Part shown: positions 1 to 6,359 of the stretch, piece by piece
Position numbering within the stretch: the stretch's first letter is position 1
How the letters are laid out: each line of letters opens with the position of its first letter
Assembly (NCBI GenBank): GCA_025352435.1
Contig: JANXTN010000011.1
Location: 1 to 6,359 of the forward strand
Direction of reading: 5' to 3'
Length of the DNA: 6,359 bases
Source: Ferruginibacter sp.
Lineage (GTDB): Bacteria > Bacteroidota > Bacteroidia > Chitinophagales > Chitinophagaceae
Position numbers and translations under genes: made by a program
Notes under the pieces: model-generated
Databases searched by the model: none
What the model was told of the DNA's origin: nothing
The model's input: only the letters and a program-made list of their open reading frames with translations

Positions 1-2490
1 ACGGTGACTGCCTGCTGCTGCGGATAAAATTTGTTGCGGCCGTATCCAGTAATGCGGAATGTTTACATCACCAATTTTATACATCGTATCTGCAGATGAG
101 TATTTTCTTACGACATTATTTTCGGCATCCCTTATTTCCAGACTGATGCCATTTACATTTTCATTTAAATAATAATTTATGATGGCACCGTCCGGTGGGT
201 TTTGCCCTGCCGGTTCTTCCTGCGGTATCGGAGTATCAGGATTCATATTCCATCTTACCCGAAATGCATCTTGTGGTTTGTATAAAATAGTTTTACGGGT
301 TGTGAGTTGATTGCTGACCTGTCTTAAGGCTGTGATATCATCCAATATCCAAAAGCTTCTGCCATGTGTACCTATTACCAAATCATCATCTTTTATTATC
401 AAATCTCTTATGGATGTAGCAGGCATATTTAACCGCAACGATTGCCAGTTTGCACCATCATCAAACGAAACATACACTGCTGTTTCACTTCCGGCAAACA
501 ATAAACCTTTTTTTATAGGGTCTTCTTTTACAACATTGATCGGACCGTTGGGCAACCCGTTTACAATTTCCTCCCATGTTTTTCCGCCATCCACCGTTTT
601 GTAAATATGCGGCTTCATATCATCCAGTCTTATTTTATTAACTGCTGCATAAGCGGTGTTTGCATCTGTATTGCTTGCATCCATCAACGAGATTTTGCTC
701 CAAGCCGTAAGCTGTGGTGGGGTTACATTACGCCATGTTTTTCCGCCATCTTTTGTTACATGAATCAATCCATCATCCGTACCGCACCAAATGGTATTGA
801 TATCTACATAGGAAGGCGCAACGGTATAAATCACGCCACGTCTTTTCATTTTATTTATATCATCATTTACATAAACGCCAATGTTGCCGGGTATATTTTT
901 AATGACGTCTGCAGAGTCTCTTGATAAATCTGGACTAATAATCTGCCAGCTGTTACCACCGTTATTTGTTTTAAACAAAACATTTCCCGCATAGTACAAC
1001 GTTTTTTTATCAATTGGGTTGAACAATACAGGCGCTGTTCTTACAAATCTATAAGCGCCACTTCGTACTGCTTCGGGTGCAATATTTTGTGCCTGCCCCG
1101 TGCGTTTATCAAAGCGTGAAATTTTGCCTCCGTAAATAATATTATTGTCCAAAGGATCTGCCACCACATAACCATATTCTTCTGCAGCAACCGGCTGCCA
1201 ATCCCTAAATGTTATGCTGCCATTGTTGCCACGAGATGCAATACCTACGCTGCCGCTTTCCTGCTGACCACTGTATACATTGTACGGAAACGCATTGTCT
1301 GCACTTACATGATAAAACTGTGCGGTAGGTTGGTTGTACCAACTACTAAAAGTTTCTCCACCATTTACAGTAATAATTGCACCCTGGTCACTCGCTATTA
1401 AAATGATCTTGTTATTGGTTGGGTTTATCCAAATGCGGTGATAATCATCGCCACCCGGTGCCCCACGAAAAGCTTCCCATGTTTTACCCGCATCCGTACT
1501 TCTCCAGGTAACTACATTGGCTGTATAAACAATATCTGCGTTGGCAGGGTCCACTTTTACTTCTGCAAAATCACTTCCTCTGCCCCAGAATCTTTCATCT
1601 GCATTTATGTTTGTCCAGCTCTCACCTGCATCATCACTTCTGTAAATGCCACCAGCTTTTCCAGCATCTACGGTAGCGTATAATCTGTTTGAATTTGATG
1701 GCGCAATACAAAACCCAATTCTACCCAAACCCTGATCTGTACCCGGCAGACCTGCAGTTAATTTTTTCCATGTTGTTCCGCCGTCAATGCTTTTAAAAAG
1801 TCCACTTTCTTTTCCGTTCCATGCACCATTTTCCCAAGGCCCTTGCCTGGCCGCCCACATATCTGCATAAACAATATTTGAATTGTTAGGGTCGATGGTA
1901 ACCTGCACGGCGCCCGTATTTTCATCTTTGTACAACACACGCTCCCATATTTTTCCCCCGTCTAAAGTTCTGTATACACCACGCTCTTCATTTGCACCGT
2001 AAGGATGGCCAAGTGCCGCTACAAATAAACGATTTTCATTTGCAGGATCAATGGCGAGACCGCCAATTTGCTGAGCATTCTTAAGGCCGATGTTTGTCCA
2101 TGTTTTTCCTGCGTCTGTCGATTTATACATACCATCTCCAACACTCAGATCAGGCCGCTGTAAACCTTCGCCGCTACCAACATAAATGACATTTGGGTTA
2201 GATGGTGACACTACTACATCGCCAATACTTCCTGTAGGTTGGTCATCAAAAATGGGTTTCCATGTATGACCAAAATCGGTTGTTTTCCAAACGCCACCAT
2301 TGTTTACACCGATGTAAAAAACATTTGGTTGCGATGGCACACCAACAGCACCAACGGTTCTGCCGCCACGGTGCGGACCAATACAGCGCCATTGCATTGC
2401 ATCGAAATATTTTGCATCTATTGACTGTGCAAAAGAAGAAACGACCGATAAAATAATAAATGTAAAAAAGATGGTTCCTTTTATTTTCAT
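1..2490 (-). CDS. Secreted BNR/VPS10-like beta-propeller protein, 3' end outside the window
   Basis: All 830 codons from the ATG at 2488-2490 down to base 1 are open; the stop lies beyond the left edge. The N-terminus (MKIKGTIFFTFIILSVVSSFAQS) is a signal peptide with likely cleavage around residue 20-21, so the protein is exported. The body carries at least ten BNR/Asp-box-like units of the form (Y/F)KS(T/D)DGGKTW. Their closing Trp or Phe lies near residues 77, 131, 182, 241, 292, 338, 381, 515, 586, 639 and 682. They are followed by the family-typical GTHGRSFWILDD block near 707-717. After about residue 750 a non-propeller C-terminal part begins (GQNPPDGAIINYYL), as in Bacteroidota proteins annotated as sortilin/VPS10-like or WD40/YVTN/BNR-repeat proteins. 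Relatives usually reach about 1000-1100 residues, so roughly 200 are missing. Despite the common label 'glycosyl hydrolase' I see no catalytic residues; a binding or scaffold role is inference. Its start is 358 bp from a divergent outer-membrane gene. The upstream sequence is A-rich without a Shine-Dalgarno motif. Confidence 0.93.
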   Translation of the reverse strand, partial: MKIKGTIFFTFIILSVVSSFAQSIDAKYFDAMQWRCIGPHRGGRTVGAVGVPSQPNVFYIGVNNGGVWKTTDFGHTWKPIFDDQPTGSIGDVVVSPSNPNVIYVGSGEGLQRPDLSVGDGMYKSTDAGKTWTNIGLKNAQQIGGLAIDPANENRLFVAALGHPYGANEERGVYRTLDGGKIWERVLYKDENTGAVQVTIDPNNSNIVYADMWAARQGPWENGAWNGKESGLFKSIDGGTTWKKLTAGLPGTDQGLGRIGFCIAPSNSNRLYATVDAGKAGGIYRSDDAGESWTNINADERFWGRGSDFAEVKVDPANADIVYTANVVTWRSTDAGKTWEAFRGAPGGDDYHRIWINPTNNKIILIASDQGAIITVNGGETFSSWYNQPTAQFYHVSADNAFPYNVYSGQQESGSVGIASRGNNGSITFRDWQPVAAEEYGYVVADPLDNNIIYGGKISRFDKRTGQAQNIAPEAVRSGAYRFVRTAPVLFNPIDKKTLYYAGNVLFKTNNGGNSWQIISPDLSRDSADVIKNIPGNIGVYVNDDINKMKRRGVIYTVAPSYVDINTIWCGTDDGLIHVTKDGGKTWRNVTPPQLTAWSKISLMDASNTDANTAYAAVNKIRLDDMKPHIYKTVDGGKTWEEIVNGLPNGPINVVKEDPIKKGLLFAGSETAVYVSFDDGANWQSLRLNMPATSIRDLIIKDDDLVIGTHGRSFWILDDITALRQVSNQLTTRKTILYKPQDAFRVRWNMNPDTPIPQEEPAGQNPPDGAIINYYLNENVNGISLEIRDAENNVVRKYSSADTMYKIGDVNIPHYWIRPQQILSAAAGSHR

Positions 2491-2848
2491 GATATATGCA
2501 GTTTGGTTATTCAATTTAGTGTTTTTTGTGGAGTGTTGTTTTTTGAATGGGGCATTTTAATTGTAGCCAACCGAGTAATTTTATTTTTTCAAACTTGGGG
2601 GCATGGGCAACAATGCAAAGCCAAACCTTTGTCACGGGCTCATGCGCTACAATCTTTTTTGTTCAAGGGCAACAATCCCGCACCTGATGCAGGACCGCTT
2701 CTATCCCTGCCATGCGCAGCTGTGGAAGTTTTTCAACTTTGTCAAAAAATGATCAGTTACGCACATAAATTCTGTACGTAAAATTTTCTATTCTATCTAA
2801 ATTCCATTTTTGGCAGACTTTTAGCCGATGAATGTGAAAATTTAAATA
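2491..2848. promoter_or_regulatory. Divergent intergenic region between two exported-protein genes
   Basis: This 358-bp spacer must hold the promoters of both the minus-strand propeller gene and the plus-strand outer-membrane gene. About half of it is repeat copy 1. I looked for the Bacteroidota promoter pattern (TTTG near -33, TAnnTTTG near -7) and found no convincing match. The best plus-strand candidate is TTTG at 2738-2741 with TAAATTCT at 2766-2773, but the spacing is too long and two of the -7 positions mismatch. No conserved protein-coding ORF is evident. Confidence 0.5.
2573..2760 (+). repeat. Dispersed intergenic repeat, copy 1
   Basis: This stretch matches 5442-5614 in the same orientation. 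Both start with GAGTAAT and share blocks in the same order: AACTTGGGG, GCAAAGCC, ACGGGCT, CAATCTTTTTTGTTCAA, GGCAACAA, CCGCTT, ATCCCTGCCATG and TTTCAAC-TTGTC. The shared core is about 152 nt here against about 141 nt in copy 2; this copy has an extra stretch after GGCAACAA (about 2676-2694). It can form a short TTGTT/AACAA hairpin around a CAAGGGC loop. It has no terminal inverted repeats and no transposase. It resembles a noncoding intergenic repeat family rather than a gene. The orientation given is arbitrary. Confidence 0.8.
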
Positions 2849-5413
2849 TTGAAAGCATTTTTACCCAAATTGTATTGTATTTTATTGACAGCTATATTAG
2901 CTACGCAATTGTCATTGGCACAGGAAAGGGTTGATACCTATAAAATTATCAGTGCCGGACCTCAGTATAAAAAAGGCTCTTTTTACCAATCGCTTTGGGG
3001 ACGTAACTATCGTAAAGAATGGATAACGCCTGTAACATTCCCCGTAATACAGTTGGATACTTTAAGAGGCGGAATTGTTTCATACAAAGAAGGCGGCAGC
3101 AATCAATCAAAATCTCTGCATATCAAGACTGCGGGAGATAAAGAATACGCATTACGTTCTGTAGATAAATCCCTGTCAAAAGTCATCCCTAAAATATTTC
3201 AAAAAACTTTTCTTGCAGCTATCGTAAATGATGAAATATCCATGTCGCATCCGTACGGCGCCCTGGGCGTTCCTATAATGGCAGATGCCTTAAAAATTCC
3301 GCACACGAATCCTGTATATTATTATTTACCGGAACAAAGGGCTCTTGATTCCCTGAATAAAAAATATGCTGGTAAAGTTTATTTATTTGAGCAAAGGCCA
3401 AAGGGAGATTGGAGTGATGCAGCCAATCTTGGAAACTTCGGTGAATTTGAAGACACTGATGATATGATGAAAAAAATATTAAAGGACAATGATCATTTGG
3501 TAGATCAATCTGCGTTTGTGAGAGCAAGATTATTTGATATGCTTATTGCAGATTTTGATCGACATGCAGATCAGTGGAAATGGGGCGTAAGAAAAGACGG
3601 TGAGAAAACGATTTACGTGCCTATCCCAACAGACAGGGATCAGGCATTTTTTAAACACAATGGGATACTGCTAAATCTGGTGATCTCTGCGGCCGGACTA
3701 CAATTTTTGCAAAGCTATGATGACAAGATTCGTAATGTAAAAGGGTATGCCTTTATCAACCGAAATATAGACAGATGGTTCACGAATAAGATTACCCTGT
3801 CGGAATGGGAATCAACAGCAGACAACATTCAGCAATTGCTCACGGATGATGTTATAGAGCGTTCAATCAAAGGAATGCCGCCGGAAATATTTGCATTGTC
3901 GGGCAATGATCTGATTACAAAGATGAAAAGTCGGCGCAGTCACTTGAAAGAATATGCTGCAGAATATTATTCACTTTTAGCAAAACAACCGGAAGTAATA
4001 GGAACCAAAGGCTCTGAATTATTTGAGATAAAAAATGACGAAGATGTTACTACTGTAAATGTTTACAACATTAATAAAAAAGGAGAGACAGAAAACAAGG
4101 CTTTTTATTCAAGAACTTTTCTCGCAAAGGAAACGGAAGAATTGAGAATTTATGGATTATCAGGGAATGATGTTTATAAAATTACCGGAACGGAAAAGCC
4201 TAAAATAAGCATGCGTATTTTAGGCGGTGCTGAAAGAGATTCGATCATTGATCTTTCCTCAGGCAAAAGCAACCTTGAAGTGTATGATAATGCAGATAAT
4301 TATTTTTCGCATAACAATAAATATAAACTGCATATTTCTGATGATACCGCTATTCATCATTATAATTACAACAGTTCCTATTCGCTGCCTGATAAAAAAG
4401 GGTTTAAGCCTCATATTGGTTTCAATGATGCAGACCGTATTTATGCGGGCATTCGTTATCAATTTATAAATCACACCTGGGGCAAAAAACCGTATGCTTC
4501 CAAGCAGAGTATAGATGTAGATTTTTCGCTTATTCAACGAGCGTTCAGCACCACTTACACGGGATTATTTCCTAAGCTGGTCGGCAAATGGGATTTATCA
4601 ACAAAAGCAAACTATGATCAGGAACGCTGGATCAACTTTTTTGGGTTAGGTAATGAAACTCCTTTGATTTCTAAAAGCACAAATTATTACAGGATGCGCT
4701 CTGAAGAAGGCTCAGCGGATGTAGGACTCGGAAGAAAATTCGGAATGAACAACATTCGTATTTCAGGTTTTTACCAAAGAGTAAAAATTAAGAATGATAA
4801 TGCAAGGTTTGTAGCAATGAAACTTGCGAGCTTTATTCCGGGCATATTTAATCCTGATAATTTTGCGGGGATGCAGGTTGTATTGAACCATGCTAATGTG
4901 AAAGATTCTATCTTACCGGAAAGAGGATATGCTTTTTCTCTTGCGGCAAAGCACACACAAAATTTTGCAAACAGTGAAAAGTCTTTTCAACGATACGACG
5001 GAAACGTTCAATTTTTTATACCCATCGTGCCGAAATTATCTTTAGCGGTAAAAACCGGTGCGGCTACAATTACAGGTACTCCTTTATTTTATCAGTATCC
5101 GAGTATCGGTGAGAGTTTTAACCTGCGTGGTTTCAGACGGGAAAGGTTTAGCGGTAAAAGCACTTTTTATAACAACACAGAATTAAGATTTATTACAAAC
5201 GTACGGTCCTATATTTTTAACGGAAAGGCAGGCCTGATCGCTTTTATGGATAACGGCAGGGTTTGGACTACGGGAGAAAATTCAAATACATTTCATAAGT
5301 CTTATGGCGGTGGTATTTTGTTAGCCCCGTTTAATTTAATTTCTGCAGCGGTTACTTACGGAATATCTGAAGAGGCAAAAATGCTTCAGATAAGGCTTGG
5401 TGTACTGTTCTAA
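2849..5413 (+). CDS. BamA/TamA-family outer-membrane barrel protein with kinase-like periplasmic region
   Basis: The 854-residue protein starts at TTG. An in-frame TAA at 2843-2845 excludes any longer form, and the next in-frame ATG is residue 132, which would remove the signal peptide. Residues 1-25 (MKAFLPKLYCILLTAILATQLSLAQ) are a clear signal peptide. Residues about 60-380 form a periplasmic region with GDKEYALRSVDK (R103, K107), SHPYGALGVP (134-143), FEQRP (180-184), DFDRHADQW (235-243) and PTDRDQAFF (D262, D264). This order recalls the HipA/CotH/FAM20-type kinase fold, which is inference. A linker with GLSGNDVY (436-443) and RILGGAERDS (456-465) follows. From about residue 515 there are alternating beta-strand segments, with FFGLGNET, the Omp85-type NLRGF motif (R760-G761-F762) and a terminal Phe suited to Bam recognition. 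Many Bacteroidota relatives carry an added metallophosphoesterase domain, which is absent here. The gene ends in tandem TAA TAA. Barrel assignment is firm; substrate is unknown. Confidence 0.9.
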   Translation: MKAFLPKLYCILLTAILATQLSLAQERVDTYKIISAGPQYKKGSFYQSLWGRNYRKEWITPVTFPVIQLDTLRGGIVSYKEGGSNQSKSLHIKTAGDKEYALRSVDKSLSKVIPKIFQKTFLAAIVNDEISMSHPYGALGVPIMADALKIPHTNPVYYYLPEQRALDSLNKKYAGKVYLFEQRPKGDWSDAANLGNFGEFEDTDDMMKKILKDNDHLVDQSAFVRARLFDMLIADFDRHADQWKWGVRKDGEKTIYVPIPTDRDQAFFKHNGILLNLVISAAGLQFLQSYDDKIRNVKGYAFINRNIDRWFTNKITLSEWESTADNIQQLLTDDVIERSIKGMPPEIFALSGNDLITKMKSRRSHLKEYAAEYYSLLAKQPEVIGTKGSELFEIKNDEDVTTVNVYNINKKGETENKAFYSRTFLAKETEELRIYGLSGNDVYKITGTEKPKISMRILGGAERDSIIDLSSGKSNLEVYDNADNYFSHNNKYKLHISDDTAIHHYNYNSSYSLPDKKGFKPHIGFNDADRIYAGIRYQFINHTWGKKPYASKQSIDVDFSLIQRAFSTTYTGLFPKLVGKWDLSTKANYDQERWINFFGLGNETPLISKSTNYYRMRSEEGSADVGLGRKFGMNNIRISGFYQRVKIKNDNARFVAMKLASFIPGIFNPDNFAGMQVVLNHANVKDSILPERGYAFSLAAKHTQNFANSEKSFQRYDGNVQFFIPIVPKLSLAVKTGAATITGTPLFYQYPSIGESFNLRGFRRERFSGKSTFYNNTELRFITNVRSYIFNGKAGLIAFMDNGRVWTTGENSNTFHKSYGGGILLAPFNLISAAVTYGISEEAKMLQIRLGVLF

Positions 5414-5441
5414 TAAAAAGCTGAAACAAAATATGGAAACT

Positions 5442-5614
5442 GAGTAATAATTTTAAAACTTGGGGCATGGACAATTGTGCAAAGCCAGACATTTGTTACG
5501 GGCTAATGCTGCAATCTTTTTTGTTCAAAGGCAACAAAAAAGTATTTCCGCTTATATCCCTGCCATGAGGAGCGGTGGAACTTTTTTCAACCTTGTCTAA
5601 AATTAATTAAGTAC
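5442..5614 (+). repeat. Dispersed intergenic repeat, copy 2
   Basis: This is an imperfect direct repeat of 2573-2760, starting 29 bp after the outer-membrane gene stops. It contains a hairpin that is longer than in copy 1: TTTTTTGTT (5517-5525) pairs perfectly with AACAAAAAA (5533-5541) around a CAAAGGC loop. The inner TTGTT/AACAA pairing and the loop pattern CAARGGC are kept in both copies, which suggests the structure may matter. An AGCC/GGCT pairing just upstream is also kept in both. The sequence after the stem is not a T-tract, so it is not an obvious terminator. The orientation given is arbitrary. Confidence 0.8.
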
Positions 5615-5673
5615 ACTGCGAGGGTGTGGTTTATGCGCTGGAAAGATTAGAAAAGAATGCTATTTTTATTTGC

Positions 5674-5715
5674 AAAGGCACCGTCTTCGACCTGCCGACA
5701 CGCTGGTGCTTTTTT
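5674..5715 (+). terminator. Candidate intrinsic terminator with long loop
   Basis: AAAGGCACC (5674-5682) pairs with GGTGCTTTT (5705-5713), including one G-U pair, giving a 9-bp stem followed or overlapped by a run of six T (5710-5715). The 22-nt loop contains a possible GTC/GAC inner pairing. It lies 260 nt downstream of the outer-membrane gene, so it could end that transcript after the repeat, or end an unrecognised small RNA. The long loop lowers confidence. Confidence 0.5.
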
Positions 5716-5785
5716 AAATCTTAAATACTTTTATACACATGTCGACTGTTAATCAGCCTTGGCGTTTTATAATTTAAAGGATGCA

Positions 5786-5802
5786 CTCCGACGAAGGCGG
5801 AG
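5786..5802 (-). terminator. Small GC hairpin just past the minus-strand gene fragment
   Basis: CTCCG (5786-5790) and CGGAG (5798-5802) form a 5-bp stem around a 7-nt loop. It begins 7 bp beyond the stop of the minus-strand pseudogene and would suit a transcription stop for it. No T-tract follows on the minus strand, so this may be only a 3'-end stabilising hairpin or chance. Confidence 0.3.
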
Positions 5803-5809
5803 AATCTAA

Positions 5810-6190
5810 TTACGCTTTACCCATTTCACCCACGAGTTGCCAAATCTCTTTACTTTTAAAAAATGCAATGTTGCTTTTATTATTCTTAGCAGCGCCAATC
5901 ATGGCTTGCGCCAAACTTAGTGTAGATAACGGTTTTAAAGAAAGGAAAAGTCCTATTTTGTTAAATACCTTAATAATGGTTACGCCAATTTTTTCGCCTA
6001 TCCTGTCGCTATTATGTCGTATTAAAATAGGAGGATTAAAAATAGAAAGAAGTGGAAACTGTAATTTTATTACTGCATCTTCCAATTGACCTTTCATTTT
6101 TGTATAAAAAACACGAGACTTGGCTGAGGCGCCTTGCGATGAAACCAACACATAGTTTTTAACCTGATTTTCTCTGGCTGCTTTTGCAAA
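5810..6190 (-). pseudogene. C-terminal half of an SDR/TIP30-like NAD(P)-binding oxidoreductase
   Basis: The frame opens at TTT (6188-6190), directly after an in-frame TAA (6191-6193), and runs 126 codons to a TAA at 5810-5812. The translation begins mid-domain with FAKAARENQVKNYVLVSS, followed by QGASAKS and FYTKMKG, which holds the YxxxK catalytic pair of extended/atypical SDR proteins (Tyr at 6104-6106). It continues to the PLSTLSLAQAMIGAA helix and a natural C-terminus. Whole members of this NAD-dependent epimerase/HTATIP2-like group are about 210-220 residues, so about 90 N-terminal residues, including the GxxGxxG nucleotide-binding strand, are missing. No credible start precedes the homologous part; the GTG at 6149-6151 lies inside a core beta-strand (YVLVSS). 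The frame has no internal stop, so the break is probably recent. The missing half has a counterpart on the opposite strand starting 9 bp away. It is very likely nonfunctional as it stands. Confidence 0.82.
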
Positions 6191-6198
6191 TTAAAAAT

Positions 6199-6359
6199 GT
6201 GGAGAATAATGTATTAATAGATAATGCTGCAAAACATGCCATCATAGTTGGTGCTACCGGTGCCATAGGCAAAGATTTGTTGGAGTTGTTATTAAAAAAT
6301 AATTCTTTTTATAAAGTAGATGTATTTGTACGCCGACACATAGATATTAAAAATGAAAA
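6199..6359 (+). CDS. N-terminal Rossmann part of a TIP30/epimerase-like NAD(P)-binding protein, 3' end outside the window
   Basis: The 53 visible codons contain HAIIVGATGAIGKDLLELL, a classical beta1-GxxGxxG-alphaA dinucleotide-binding motif (G18, G21, G24). VDVFVRR and IDIK follow, the second strand and its Arg that favours NADP(H) over NAD(H); the cofactor preference is inference. Family members usually begin only a few residues before this strand, but no ATG is available in frame. GTG at 6199-6201, after the A-rich TTAAAAAT, is the best start and gives a leader of about 12 residues; the frame also opens further upstream, including a TTG at 6184-6186. Nearby ATGs (6197, 6209, 6223) are in other frames and hit stops quickly. 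It lies back to back with the C-terminal half of the same family on the minus strand. Whether it continues to a full-length protein cannot be seen here. Confidence 0.72.
   Translation, partial: MENNVLIDNAAKHAIIVGATGAIGKDLLELLLKNNSFYKVDVFVRRHIDIKNE

Larger units (their letters stand above)
5414..5809. other. Intergenic stretch with repeat copy 2 and two hairpins
   Basis: This roughly 396-bp gap lies between the end of the outer-membrane gene and the end of the minus-strand gene fragment. It holds repeat copy 2, a terminator-like hairpin and a small GC-rich hairpin, listed separately. The remaining sequence (about 5615-5673 and 5716-5785) shows no gene, tRNA or recognisable RNA family. Open frames here are under 40 codons. 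Confidence 0.7.

Noticed and set aside
311..2456. Several short plus- and minus-strand ORFs of 60-105 codons inside the propeller gene
   Set aside because: They are overlaps of the 830-codon minus-strand frame, which has a signal peptide and clear repeated motifs; the short frames have none.
2503..2781. Plus-strand 92-codon ORF in the divergent spacer
   Set aside because: It runs through repeat copy 1, its composition is not protein-like, and the corresponding copy 2 does not keep the frame because of several indels.
2573..5614. Composite transposon carrying the outer-membrane gene between the two repeats
   Set aside because: The repeats have no transposase, no terminal inverted repeats and no visible target-site duplication, and they differ too much from each other for a recent composite element.
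5626..5724. Small GTG-started frame of 32 residues between repeat copy 2 and the right-hand gene fragment
   Set aside because: It reads a little like a protein (VYALERLEKNAIFI), but it overlaps the terminator-like hairpin, has no ribosome-binding context and matches nothing I recognise.
5781..6089. Plus-strand 102-codon ORF
   Set aside because: It is antisense to the SDR-like fragment, whose translation has family motifs including YxxxK; the plus frame has no recognisable features.
5810..6151. 113-residue protein starting at GTG 6151 as a real gene
   Set aside because: The GTG is inside the conserved YVLVSS strand and homologous sequence continues upstream to 6190, so this is a fragment and not a natural start.
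1..6359. CRISPR array, tRNA/rRNA, toxin-antitoxin or defence system
   Set aside because: No regularly spaced short repeats, no RNA-gene signatures and no recognisable nuclease, toxin or phage genes are visible on either strand.

Overview
This window looks like chromosomal DNA of a Bacteroidota bacterium, most plausibly a Chitinophagia/Sphingobacteriia-type member. The reasons are its AT-rich composition, spacers without Shine-Dalgarno sequences, a large secreted BNR-repeat (VPS10/sortilin-like) protein, and an Omp85-type outer-membrane protein with the N-terminal extension typical of that phylum. The assignment rests on protein style, not on a marker gene.

Layout. (1) Positions 1-2490, minus strand: 830 uninterrupted codons of a secreted beta-propeller protein whose 3' end lies outside the left edge. 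(2) 2491-2848: a 358-bp divergent intergenic region holding copy 1 of a dispersed repeat. (3) 2849-5413, plus strand: a complete 854-residue outer-membrane protein. It has a TTG start, a signal peptide, a periplasmic region with kinase-like sequence signatures, a linker and a C-terminal BamA/TamA-like barrel. (4) 5414-5809: an intergenic stretch with copy 2 of the repeat in the same orientation, a terminator-like hairpin and a small GC hairpin. (5) 5810-6190, minus strand: the C-terminal half of an SDR/TIP30-like NAD(P)-binding protein with no N-terminus. (6) About 6199-6359, plus strand: the N-terminal Rossmann start of the same kind of protein, running off the right edge.

How the parts relate. 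The first two large genes are divergent and both products are exported (one secreted or periplasmic, one outer membrane). They may share a regulatory region, but nothing shows a common pathway. The most unusual structure is the right end, where two complementary halves of one protein family sit back to back on opposite strands. This fits a local inversion, a truncated divergent paralogue, or an assembly error. The second point of interest is the pair of imperfect direct repeats of about 175-190 bp flanking the outer-membrane gene. The third is the DRHxDQ...DRD signature in that gene's periplasmic part. I see no CRISPR array, tRNA, rRNA, transposase or recognisable defence system.
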